NCBI RefSeq assembly: GCF_011045835.1
Contig: NZ_CP047349.1
Coordinates: 1,550,001-1,614,000, forward strand
DNA: 64,000 bases
Reading direction: 5' to 3'
Origin: Proteus terrae subsp. cibarius
GTDB lineage: Bacteria > Pseudomonadota > Gammaproteobacteria > Enterobacterales > Enterobacteriaceae
Numbering within the stretch: position 1 is the first letter of the stretch; every line of letters starts with the position of its first letter. Shown in pieces: positions 1 through 7,645 of the stretch. The position numbers and the translations under genes were made by a program. The notes under the pieces were generated by a model. It worked only from the letters and a program-made list of their open reading frames with translations, was not told the DNA's origin and did no database searches.

Positions 1-266
1 AAGTACAGAATCAGAGCAAATGATTAAAGGGTTACAACATTACATTAAAACTGAGTGTTTGAAATAAAAATCATTAATTAAATGCTTGTGATTGTTTTGA
101 TAAATAAATAATACAATTAAATTTTAGGTTATTAAAAATAATATTGCTTTCAATCCGTATTAATACTTGTTAATTATATGGTTATAAATTTTAATCTTCA
201 TTAATTTATCTAATTGTCAGATTTTATTTTTTAATTGTTATTTTTTGTAAATAGTGTTTTTTTTAA

Positions 267-297
267 TTGACTCTGGAGTTGACTCCATACTTATACT
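267..297 (+). promoter_or_regulatory. MerR-family type promoter/operator
   Basis: A -35 hexamer TTGACT (267-272) and a -10 hexamer TATACT (292-297) are separated by 19 bp, longer than the usual 17. The spacer holds the dyad TGGAGT-tg-ACTCCA (274-287). This over-long spacer with a central dyad is the hallmark of promoters twisted open by MerR-family activators. The dyad closely resembles the ZntR operator of E. coli zntA as I remember it. It drives the YgiW-like gene starting at 367. No MerR-family gene is in the window, so the regulator is unknown. Confidence 0.75.
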
Positions 298-366
298 CTA
301 ATCAGATACAAAAATAAGGACTAACAAATAACCTTAATAAATAGTTATTAATCCCTAGGAGGATTT

Positions 367-750
367 ATGAAAAAGTTATTAGTGGTTGGGATGTTAAGTG
401 CGGCAGTATTAAGTTTATCCTTTAACGCAATGGCTAATTATAATGGTAATCATCAAGTAAATAGTGGTGGGTTTGTTTCACAATCAACATCTGTTACTAG
501 TGTATCAAATGTAGATAATCTCCCAAATAATAGCACAATAATTATCGAAGGATTTATTGTTAGAAATATTACCCATAACGTATATGAATTTAAAGATGAT
601 TCTGGAAGTATCCGTGTAAAAATTGATAATGATAAGTGGAATGGCCTTAATGTTTCATCTGATACAAAAATTCGGATAGAAGGAAGAATTGATAACCACC
701 TAGTTCAAGATGAAATAAACATAGGTAGAATATCTCTAGTAGGGCAATAA
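367..750 (+). CDS. YgiW/YdeI-family periplasmic OB-fold protein
   Basis: A 127-residue protein with an N-terminal signal peptide (about residues 1-23, cleavage after AMA) and a single small OB-fold of the BOF type (residues about 42-127, ending in ISLVGQ). Members of this family (YgiW, YdeI, VisP) are periplasmic stress-tolerance proteins, some implicated in resistance to peroxide, metals or cationic peptides. An AGGAGG ribosome site lies just before the ATG. The gene sits behind a MerR-type promoter, which points to metal or redox induction; that is inference. A hairpin at 758-786 separates it from the next small gene. Confidence 0.8.
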   Translation: MKKLLVVGMLSAAVLSLSFNAMANYNGNHQVNSGGFVSQSTSVTSVSNVDNLPNNSTIIIEGFIVRNITHNVYEFKDDSGSIRVKIDNDKWNGLNVSSDTKIRIEGRIDNHLVQDEINIGRISLVGQ

Positions 751-757
751 CAACTCA

Positions 758-788
758 ATCAAGGTCGTGCAAAACATGGCCTTGATTT
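758..788 (+). terminator. Hairpin between ygiW-like gene and small membrane gene
   Basis: ATCAAGG (758-764) pairs with CCTTGAT (780-786) around an 11-nt loop, extendable by a T-G and a C-G pair, and is followed by TTT. The U-run is short, so it probably only partly terminates and may set the ratio of the two genes. Confidence 0.5.
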
Positions 789-823
789 TAAAAGAAATTA
801 TAAAAATAAAAGGGAGTGTAATA

Positions 824-994
824 ATGAGACTATTAAAAGGCCCGATTAGTTATTTATTTATAATAATCTTAATTGCAATATCCTTTATTTATCGTGACTC
901 AATTTTATTACTCTATAATTATGTTATATCTCAACAAGATTCAATTTCTCAAATTTTAGATAGTGTTAATAAAGTTATGACGCTATTTCAGTAA
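824..994 (+). CDS. Small single-span membrane protein
   Basis: A 56-residue ORF starting MRLLKGPISY after an AGGGAG ribosome site at 811-816. Residues about 8-34 form one hydrophobic segment followed by a polar tail. An in-frame ATG at 767 lies inside the preceding hairpin and has no ribosome site, so 824 is the better start. No family recognised. Its position 73 bp after the ygiW-like gene suggests it shares the MerR-type promoter. Confidence 0.5.
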   Translation: MRLLKGPISYLFIIILIAISFIYRDSILLLYNYVISQQDSISQILDSVNKVMTLFQ

Positions 995-1593
995 ATGAAA
1001 ATATAGGTGTCGAATTTTCTTTTATTCATTGTAATAAAAACAATGTATATATATGAAAATGGTATCTTTGTTGATTAATAAAATATCTCTGTGATTTATA
1101 ATTACAGGGCTTTTGATAACTTAAAATAGATTTAAAACTATCAATGTGTTCGCAATTGGCTTGTTGGTGAAGTTAAATGTCATTAATGCTTTCATGCGCT
1201 TAATTTCTTGTCTTAATATAAATGAAAGTTTTATAATGTGGATGCTAATGTTATATGTAAGTATATTTACCAGATGGCATCGATAGGTGTTAGATAATTA
1301 TTTATAAATGGAATAAATAATTAAACAAGGATTAAATGATATTAGAATAGAGAGCGAAAACAGAGTCATAACCTCAAGAGAATGATATGGAAAATTGAAT
1401 AACAGAGATTTTCTTGATAGTTCTTTTTCTAGGAATATTACTTATGGCAGTTGTATAACTTGAAGGATACTCTGTAAAAATTTAATTGCTGAGGCCATAG
1501 GCATGGGTATTCTTGCTAGAATAAGTAATTTATTGTCGGTGGCTATACTAGAAAGCAATCATCAATAGAAACTGATGTTGTCAGAAATAAACC
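995..1593. other. Long AT-rich gap, no gene supported
   Basis: About 600 bases with only short open frames. Since it adjoins prophage remnants it is probably degraded phage DNA, but I recognise no homology in it. Confidence 0.4.
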
Positions 1594-1931
1594 ATGAAAA
1601 AACGTAATGTCTATGGTGGTCGATGGGCTAAAGCGCGATTAGCGTTTCTTAATGAACATCCACTTTGTGTTATGTGCCAAGAGCAAGGACGTATTACTGC
1701 TGCCACAGTAGTTGACCACATTACTCCACATCGTCTTAAAGAAGCACTTGAATCAGGTGATAAAGAACATATCGTAAAAGCCCAAGCCTTATTCTGGGAC
1801 GCAAAGAACTTCCAAAGCTTCTGCAAACTACATCATAACTCAACAAAAAAAGTATTGAAAAGAGTGGCAAATTCATTGGCTGTAATGCGGATGGCATTCC
1901 ACTCAATCCCAATTATCATTGGTATCAATAA
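1594..1931 (+). pseudogene. Frameshifted phage HNH endonuclease
   Basis: The first frame encodes an HNH nuclease typical of phage packaging modules: a CxxC near HPLCVMC, the HNH core VVDHITPH, and the closing Asn and Cys-x2-His region up to about 1851. After an A7 run (1845-1851) this frame becomes nonsense, but the -1 frame continues with the expected C-terminus (SGKFIGCNADGIP to HWYQ, stop at 1929-1931). The intact protein would be about 112 residues. Either one base has been lost from the A tract or this is a slippery site; loss is more likely in a remnant with no terminase beside it. The open frame running on to 2079 is an artefact of the shift. Confidence 0.75.
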
Positions 1932-2119
1932 CACCATGAAATACAGAGTAGGGATGGGTAAAAGTTCAAATACTTTCACCCTGGTCCACTTGAAGGTGGT
2001 CACCAGTGTTCCGAAAACGTCTCCGTTTGAATTGATGGATTTTATGTCGATGTGGAAGAAGAAAATCACGGAAGAATAAGTGTGGGATAGCGTCACTGAG
2101 AGTGTATTAGCTAATCGAT

Positions 2120-2139
2120 AGCCCCACATTTGTGGGGCT
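2120..2139. terminator. Hairpin between HNH remnant and yqaE-like gene
   Basis: AGCCCCACA (2120-2128) pairs with TGTGGGGCT (2131-2139), a strong 9-bp stem lying between convergent units. There is no good U-run on either side, so termination strength is uncertain. Confidence 0.45.
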
Positions 2140-2145
2140 TAATCG

Positions 2146-2337
2146 TTAACCACCGCGAGACATTTTCTCAATTTTTTTATCCGTATTGTATTGAGAAAGG
2201 GCATAAACCGACCAGATAGCCGCAGGGATCCACCCAATTAAGGTGATTTGTAGGATAAGGCAAAAGATGCCAGCGAATGGGCGACCAATCGTGAAAAATT
2301 GTAACCAAGGTAGTAATAACGCCAGAATAAGTCTCAT
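2146..2337 (-). CDS. YqaE/Pmp3-family membrane peptide
   Basis: A 63-residue protein with two hydrophobic segments (about 3-22 and 26-48) and the characteristic interior G-x4-G-W-IPA-x-IW pattern of the YqaE/Pmp3 family. These small inner-membrane proteins are linked to membrane potential and stress in bacteria and yeast; the exact role is unknown. It is flanked by phage debris on both sides but looks intact. Confidence 0.7.
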   Translation of the reverse strand: MRLILALLLPWLQFFTIGRPFAGIFCLILQITLIGWIPAAIWSVYALSQYNTDKKIEKMSRGG

Positions 2338-2463
2338 AAAACCCCCTCTATTATTCGAAATTTAAGTTTATCAATAATTAAATCAATAGCAAATAACAAG
2401 GAGTATTGCATTTATTTAGAGTGAAAGTTTGTTTTTGTAGTGTTCATACCAAGGATTGAATTT

Positions 2464-2604
2464 ATGGCGGGAGCATTAGGTAGATTAAATATTGATTTGA
2501 CGCTGAATACGGCGAATTTCACAAATGCGATCAACTGTAGCCAGCGCCAAACAGAACAATTTAGACAAAGTATTCGCGTCAGTCTTCAAACTATCACCGT
2601 ATAG
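2464..2604 (+). pseudogene. N-terminal remnant of phage tail tape-measure protein
   Basis: An ATG opens a 46-codon frame, MAGALGRLNIDLTLNTANF..., ending at a stop at 2602-2604. The opening GRLNIDLTLNTANFTNAI followed by a SQRQTEQFRQ stretch is how tape-measure proteins of lambdoid siphophages begin. The intact genes are many hundreds of codons long, so this is only the 5' tip. Together with the HNH fragment it marks a nearly erased prophage. Confidence 0.6.
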
Positions 2605-3140
2605 CGGCAAAAATAGGTTATTTAGGGTAGCGTATTAGCTTTGTGGCCTATGTTCACGATGAGTTTCTTCGGCATTTCACTGAAGATGAAATCTAACGAG
2701 TGATGTTGATAGATCTAATACAAATAAGCCATCAGTTAACTGTGATTAACATATTGATTGTGATATCTACGTCAATATCTTTTATTATGAAATTTTATCG
2801 TTAGCATATAGCTAAAAATTAAAACTAATAATGTTTTTTTAAGTGCATTTCTTGATAAAACTATTTCTCGCATCATTGGTGTAATATTCCAACAATCACT
2901 TAGATCTTCATTATCAAAGCTACACCAATGAAAGATAGTATACGTATGATTTGTTTTTTTTATTTATTGTGGATAAACTAATGTTTTTCCTAAAAATAAG
3001 CAATGAACTCTATCGCAAATATCCTATCAAGAGCGTATTGCTACTCATCTTTAAATGATGGTTTTGTAAAAGCATGTAAGTCAGACCGTTCTGTTACTGT
3101 TTTATGACAATATTTTCTCTTTTACAAATGGGGAATTATT
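2605..3140. other. Non-coding gap with a 10-bp inverted repeat
   Basis: No gene supported. CATTGGTGTA (2874-2883) is repeated inverted as TACACCAATG (2921-2930) with 37 bases between. It could be an RNA hairpin or an operator pair. Confidence 0.4.
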
Positions 3141-3296
3141 ATGTCTACAATGAAAACAGAAGTTATTGTTATTCGTTTAACGAAAAAAGAGCGTGCATTA
3201 TTAGATTCAATAAAAACAGCACCACTACTTGCAGATTGGATGAAAGAATTAGCACTTTCTAAATTAAAAGAGCAAGATATTTCACCTAATAAATAG
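3141..3296 (+). CDS. Small basic protein, possible ribbon-helix-helix type
   Basis: A 51-residue ORF beginning MSTMKTEVIVIRLTKKERALL, preceded by a GGGGAA ribosome site and followed 6 bp later by a good hairpin. A short beta-like start (EVIVIRL) followed by two predicted helices resembles small ribbon-helix-helix DNA-binding proteins, but I do not recognise the family. The tight terminator and ribosome site argue that it is expressed. An antisense frame over the same bases is a shadow. Confidence 0.5.
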   Translation: MSTMKTEVIVIRLTKKERALLDSIKTAPLLADWMKELALSKLKEQDISPNK

Positions 3297-3302
3297 TTAC
3301 TA

Positions 3303-3340
3303 ATGCCGACAAGAAGGAATTTAGTCGGCATCATTATTTT
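3303..3340 (+). terminator. Rho-independent terminator
   Basis: ATGCCGAC (3303-3310) pairs with GTCGGCAT (3324-3331), followed by a T-rich tail. It ends the 51-residue gene. Confidence 0.7.
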
Positions 3341-3422
3341 ATTATTTATACTCTAAAATAGAGTAGCAACAGTAATAATAGATTATAGTTTATGCATGTT
3401 AATTTTTAAGGTAATAATAAGA

Positions 3423-3764
3423 ATGGATATTTATAAAAATGAAAATAAGGTGATGGGGAAGGGGATATTAATGGCATTTTGGGTGGGGGCGTTAGTTGTT
3501 GTAGGATTGCTTATTTACAATGAATTAAGCTCACATTCTAATTCAGGTGGTTGGTCAAGTTTATCCAGAGCTATAACAGCGGCTTTTATTCTTTTTGGTG
3601 CGGGAATTTATTGTTTTATCTGTTTTTTTATTGCATTACATGAATGGTTAGATAATCGTAAAAAAGAGTACGTTAACATAGTAAGAATTAAAATAGCCTT
3701 AATATTGCATGGCTTAGTTTCTATAGTTGTAGGGCTACTTGCTTCACCATTATTATTTAAATGA
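3423..3764 (+). CDS. Three-span inner-membrane protein, unknown
   Basis: A 113-residue protein, MDIYKNENKV..., with hydrophobic segments at about residues 12-34, 50-72 and 91-111. It is probably an inner-membrane protein. An upstream in-frame ATG at 3396 would add nine residues; the ATG at 3423 is preferred because it follows AAGG at a workable distance, though neither has a strong ribosome site. No family recognised. It stands alone between the terminator at 3303-3340 and a long gap. Confidence 0.5.
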   Translation: MDIYKNENKVMGKGILMAFWVGALVVVGLLIYNELSSHSNSGGWSSLSRAITAAFILFGAGIYCFICFFIALHEWLDNRKKEYVNIVRIKIALILHGLVSIVVGLLASPLLFK

Positions 3765-3954
3765 TATTAACTTAATGAAATAAGCTGAGATAGATGTGAA
3801 CAAAAAATTATTGGTTAATAACAGTCTGATATATGTACCAGTTGAAACTGATTAAGTGACATGAAATTAAATAATTTTAGTCTTAAAAAACAGTTGAATA
3901 GAGCTAAATAAACTTGATTATGTTGTAATGAAAAATGATATCAATAACTATTGT

Positions 3955-3987
3955 TAATAAAAAAGCCCAATGTGGCGGCATTGGGCT
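3955..3987 (-). terminator. Orphan minus-strand rho-independent terminator
   Basis: AGCCCAATG (3964-3972) and CATTGGGCT (3979-3987) form a perfect 9-bp stem with a 6-nt loop. On the minus strand it is followed by a run of Ts (complement of 3958-3964), whereas the plus side lacks one. It should therefore end a leftward transcript, yet no minus-strand gene lies upstream (to the right). A small RNA is possible. Confidence 0.65.
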
Positions 3988-4214
3988 TAGTGACTCGAAT
4001 AGATGGGTATAAAAAAACTATTAGAGATCGGTATAAATGTAGTGAATTTTCATTTTATAAATTAACAATAAATGCTTTTTTTTTAGTAAAAAGTGCTTTT
4101 GTGCCTTATGTCGTCCAGTTTTAAGACAAATTGACGTTTTTTCATTCTCTTTAGCAACCTATTTTTTTACTTTTTGCTATGTGATAGATGGGCCATGTTC
4201 TCCTTTATCAATAC

Positions 4215-4246
4215 TTGGTAGATAACGATAAGTTGATTATAATCAA
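4215..4246 (+). promoter_or_regulatory. Promoter with perfect palindrome over the -10
   Basis: TTGGTA (4215-4220), 17 bp, then TATAAT (4238-4243). The -10 is embedded in the perfect 14-bp palindrome TTGATTATAATCAA (4233-4246), placed where a repressor would block polymerase. It serves the Imm33-type gene starting at 4298. Confidence 0.55.
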
Positions 4247-4297
4247 TAACTAATAAACTATTTTCTCGAGTGTTTCTTGTAAAGTTGAAGATGTGAC

Positions 4298-4648
4298 ATG
4301 AATAAAAACAATAAATTATTTATTACTGAACAACAGAAAATTATATGCGAAAGATATGGCGTTTTGCCTCAAAAACCAGAAGATATGGTAGCAATTGCTT
4401 TAGATACCCTAAATGGTAATCCCATTTACGGAACACGCATAAAGCGATCAGAAGGCAACACTGTAAGCTGGTTTTTTTATTGCGAGGAATATTGTGCAAA
4501 GGACGATTTTTATCAATCATTGCATACAGAACATTTGAAAGAAGTGCTACCTGAAGTAATAAATTATCTTTATTTACCAGAAGGGTATAATTTCATTATC
4601 GATAGAGACGGATATGAAGATGTTTGGTTTGAAGAGATAAGTGAATAA
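4298..4648 (+). CDS. Orphan Imm33-domain immunity protein
   Basis: A 116-residue soluble protein. The segments GNTVSWFFYCEEY, FYQSLHTEHL, YLPEGYNFIID and the closing YEDVW match the Imm33 (DUF2185-related) immunity domain found beside polymorphic toxins. No toxin gene is near, so it is either a leftover of a lost toxin cluster or an orphan protecting against toxins of neighbours. P. mirabilis strains are known for kin-discrimination killing, which fits, but this assignment rests on motif memory only. Confidence 0.65.
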   Translation: MNKNNKLFITEQQKIICERYGVLPQKPEDMVAIALDTLNGNPIYGTRIKRSEGNTVSWFFYCEEYCAKDDFYQSLHTEHLKEVLPEVINYLYLPEGYNFIIDRDGYEDVWFEEISE

Positions 4649-4889
4649 GTATTTATCATTATTTTATAATTTTGGGATTAAGTAGATTTACAGTTTTATA
4701 TGCTCTTTCGTATTGAAATTCATAACTATGCTGAGAGTGTATAATATAAAAATATTAAGTTATTTTGAAAATTAAAAATATTAATTGATGTTGGTCTTAT
4801 TTTTAACATAAAGACAATGACAGGTTAATCAGTTTGGGTAAATATTATAAGAGTATTTAATTCACAATTGATAAGGAAGGTAGCTATTT

Positions 4890-5111
4890 ATGTTTCCAGA
4901 ATATCGTGATTTAATTTCAAAACTTCGTCAGACTGATCCTCATTTTCGTGCTCTTTTTGAACAACATAACGAACTTGACCATAAAATTGTTAGATTAGAG
5001 CATAAAGATAGAAGAGGATATGGTGAAGAGGTTGTTGAGCTAAAAAAACAAAAATTAAAACTGAAAGAGGAAATTCATCAAATCCTCAAAAATCCGCCGG
5101 AAGAAGAGTGA
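4890..5111 (+). CDS. YdcH-family (DUF465) small coiled-coil protein
   Basis: A 73-residue, highly charged protein with the YdcH pattern: FPEYRDLISKLR, then HFRALFEQHNELDHKI, and a heptad-rich C-terminal helix. DUF465 proteins are cytosolic helical hairpins of unknown function, often stress-induced. It is preceded by AAGGAAGG and followed by a terminator at 5153-5182. It is transcribed alone. Confidence 0.8.
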   Translation: MFPEYRDLISKLRQTDPHFRALFEQHNELDHKIVRLEHKDRRGYGEEVVELKKQKLKLKEEIHQILKNPPEEE

Positions 5112-5152
5112 GTAATAAAAAATAATTACTCTATAAATACATGAAGATGCAG

Positions 5153-5182
5153 AAACCATCCAACTAAAAAGGGATGGTTTTT
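5153..5182 (+). terminator. Rho-independent terminator of ydcH-like gene
   Basis: AAACCATCC (5153-5161) pairs with GGATGGTTT (5172-5180), followed by TT and a T-rich tail. Confidence 0.75.
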
Positions 5183-5250
5183 CGTTTTTAGAAAGACAAT
5201 CTATTTTTGAATAAAAAGTTATATAAAACAGATGGTTTTATTTATAAAGA

Positions 5251-5272
5251 AAAGGCTACATTTGTAGCCTTT
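5251..5272 (-). terminator. Terminator of the yedE-DUF3343 unit
   Basis: AAAGGCTAC (5251-5259) pairs with GTAGCCTTT (5264-5272) around a 4-nt loop. The minus strand continues in Ts, ending the leftward two-gene unit. Confidence 0.75.
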
Positions 5273-5322
5273 TAACTGTCTAGGTTCTAAAAATAATAAT
5301 GATAATTTGATTATGTACTATG

Positions 5323-5574
5323 TCAAAATTCGTCTTTCCAAAGTACATCAAAATGATGTGAACTTATTTTATAAACAGCCCTAACATTATTATTAATATA
5401 CTGTTTATAAATATCATCGTTAGAAAAATAAATAGATACGGCCAATTCACATTCTGATGATATTTTTCGTGGAGCATCAATAATTTTTGAGGAAAAATTA
5501 TCTTGTTGGAGTTGTTGCTGAAGTTTTTTTACAGCGTATTGCTCATGAAAAAGAAATAAGTGGTTATGCGTCAT
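5323..5574 (-). CDS. DUF3343 putative Se/S carrier-like protein
   Basis: An 83-residue protein starting MTHNHLFLFHEQYAVKKL. The order FLFHEQYAV, then IIDAPRKISSECELAV matches DUF3343, a small domain that commonly travels with YedE/YedF genes and is proposed to carry sulfur or selenium. The conserved cysteine is in SSECELAV. The frame is open five codons further to 5589, but the ATG at 5574 has GGAA upstream and matches the family start. It overlaps the 3' end of the yedE-like gene by 11 bp, indicating translational coupling. Confidence 0.7.
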   Translation of the reverse strand: MTHNHLFLFHEQYAVKKLQQQLQQDNFSSKIIDAPRKISSECELAVSIYFSNDDIYKQYINNNVRAVYKISSHHFDVLWKDEF

Positions 5575-6649
5575 TTTTGCTAATTCCATTATCTTTTGCT
5601 TTATTTACAGCATAGGTATAAATAGCAGCAACAATGACAGCAAACAATAAACCAATAATAATAACTAGTTTACCATTATCCGTAACACCAGCAGGACTTG
5701 AGGCATAAGAGAAGTTATGAGCAAATGCAGCTCCCATCAACATACCCATGACGCTTACAGCTGCGTCTGAGTTACCTTGACCTGCATTAGCGAGTTGTCG
5801 TAATGGACAACCTGTAATTAATACACCACATAGACCGACAAGCGTCATAGAGAGAAAATTCCATAGTCCATCGCTGTGGGCTATGGGTTGATTTTCAAAA
5901 CCAAGGTTAAATTTGCCTAAATAAAGATTACCTAAAAAAACAACAAGTGTTAATGCGATTACACCAAACGCCATATTATAGTTACGCGATAAAAATACAT
6001 GCTTGGCCATTCCAATAAAGCAGAATCTTGTGCGCTGAATAATAAAACCAATAATAAGTCCTGCGATAATAGACATCCACACTGGTGCATGACTTGCTCC
6101 AGGGCCTTTTACACTGGCATTGAATATATCACTGTTCCATAAGAATAAAGCAAATAGGAATATACATATAATAGGTAAAATAAAACCTTCTATAGGGGAT
6201 TGACGATAATTTCTTGGGAGAGAAAATCCTTTTTTAATAAATAAGCTACCTATGCCAATTCCTATTATTAATCCAACTAATCCTATTACAGCGTTTAAAT
6301 CACCGGCACCGATACGAAGCACCATTCTTAATGGGCACCCTAAAAAAACTAAGCAGCCAACCATCATTAGAAAGCCTAATGTAAAACGAATAATAGGTGC
6401 AGAGCCTGCCTTTGATTGAAATTCTCTGAAGATAAGTGCGGCAACAAAAGAGCCAAGAATAAAACCGAATATTTCAGGGCGAAGATATTGAACTGTTTCG
6501 GTATGATGCAAGCCCATACTTCCTGCGCTATCACGAATAAAGCAAGCTACACAAACACCCATATTAGGTGGATTTCCGTTAATACCAAGAAGTAACGCAA
6601 TAGCACCAATAACCAATCCAGATAGAATTAAAACCCATTTTATAGACAT
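5564..6649 (-). CDS. yedE: YedE-family putative selenium transporter
   Basis: A 361-residue, polytopic inner-membrane protein with two YeeE/YedE repeats. Conserved cysteine motifs are visible: VCVACFIRDS near residue 33, GCPLR near residue 105 and the mirrored RFCFIGM and GCPLR in the second half. YeeE takes up thiosulfate; the YedE branch is proposed to import selenium compounds. The gene usually sits with yedF (a TusA-like protein), but here only the DUF3343 gene follows. It begins 8 bp after GGAGG-like bases and is preceded by a 230-bp gap. Confidence 0.8.
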   Translation of the reverse strand: MSIKWVLILSGLVIGAIALLLGINGNPPNMGVCVACFIRDSAGSMGLHHTETVQYLRPEIFGFILGSFVAALIFREFQSKAGSAPIIRFTLGFLMMVGCLVFLGCPLRMVLRIGAGDLNAVIGLVGLIIGIGIGSLFIKKGFSLPRNYRQSPIEGFILPIICIFLFALFLWNSDIFNASVKGPGASHAPVWMSIIAGLIIGFIIQRTRFCFIGMAKHVFLSRNYNMAFGVIALTLVVFLGNLYLGKFNLGFENQPIAHSDGLWNFLSMTLVGLCGVLITGCPLRQLANAGQGNSDAAVSVMGMLMGAAFAHNFSYASSPAGVTDNGKLVIIIGLLFAVIVAAIYTYAVNKAKDNGISKNDA

Positions 6650-6880
6650 TAAATGCCTCCGTTGATGGGGGAGTTCCCCTGACTAATAGAACCTATTAAG
6701 TACGGAGCAACTATATATAAGAATAACGCACGATTCTTGTATGTAGATCACGTCAAAATTAATAAATTAAATAAGGTAGGTTTTAAAATTTAAAAATGTT
6801 AATTAAATGCGCAATAAGTTAATTATTATTTAAATAACTTATTGCTAATAATGAAAATTGGCTTTTATAACGCAGTGAAT

Positions 6881-7310
6881 TTAATTATTTATTTCTTTTT
6901 TCCATTTTGTATATGCATCTGTAATTACAGGTGCAATTTTGTCATAATTATCCCATGAGTTTTCAACGTAACATGAAGAAGAGAGTCCTTGGGCTAAAAC
7001 ATGCTCGAAATCTTCGAAATAGTTATTATTTTCTGAACCGTAATAATGTTGTGTGAAAGCATATCCTTTATCACTCAAGTCATCACTAATAAATTTTTTG
7101 TCGTAAACTGGATAAGAAATGCCAGACCATCCATTTCTCTTTTACGTACCATTTCTAACTCATCAATTGCATCTTCTTGTTGGTCTTCACTTTCTAGCTA
7201 TTTTTAATAATCTAAGTCAAATAGAATCCTATATGTATACCTCCATTTTCAGGTGGTAGGTCATCAGGAAAATCACCATATGCGTGCCAGCCGATTCTAT
7301 CAATTTCCAC
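6881..7310 (-). pseudogene. Broken DUF7832-like gene
   Basis: Reading leftward from a GTG at 7310, the frame gives EIDRIGWHAYGDFPDDLPPENGG...GFYLT and meets TAG where the family has Trp. The continuation (LESEDQQEDAIDELEMVRKREMDG...) is in a second frame, and the C-terminus (YDKKFISDDLSDKGYAFTQHYY...WKKEINN) is in a third. Put together this is one protein of about 140 residues resembling DUF7832, a domain common among immunity-type orphans. At least one stop and two shifts disable it. The 65-codon open frame at 6881-7078 is its last third. Confidence 0.65.
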
Positions 7311-7645
7311 TTTTCTACCTATTAGTTAGTGGAGATGATTTGATTATAGTGTGTATTATCAATATACAAACAATAGTATTGCTATAAAAATCAAATTACT
7401 AGTAGATAACAATCACATATTAGTTTAAAAATAATAAATCAATACGTTAAAATAAAACTGAGAATAACGGGCTAATTTCAATTATCATATTTTGACTTTT
7501 TTTATTTCAATCATTATTAGATATGATTATATTTTTTAAATTAAGATAATACTTATCCCTATTTTATTCTTCTTTGAGATAATGCTGACTTAAGAAAAAT
7601 AATTGAAGTTACTTTCTAACTGCAAATGATACTTAAAGGATATTT
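7311..7645. other. AT-rich intergenic gap
   Basis: 335 bases without a credible frame. It must hold the promoter of the gene at 7646, but I see no convincing -35/-10 pair. Confidence 0.4.

Noticed and set aside
1504..1569. Short frame MGILARISNLL... as a holin or spanin start
   Set aside because: Only 21 codons with no ribosome site and no clear family match.
1932..2079. C-terminal 50 codons of the long HNH frame as a new domain
   Set aside because: Arises only from reading on after the frameshift; no resemblance to any protein I know.
1833..2129. Minus-strand 98-codon frame over the HNH remnant
   Set aside because: Antisense to a recognisable homologous reading; composition is that of a shadow frame.
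3122..3334. Minus-strand 70-codon frame
   Set aside because: It covers the better-supported 51-residue plus-strand gene and its terminator and has no ribosome site.
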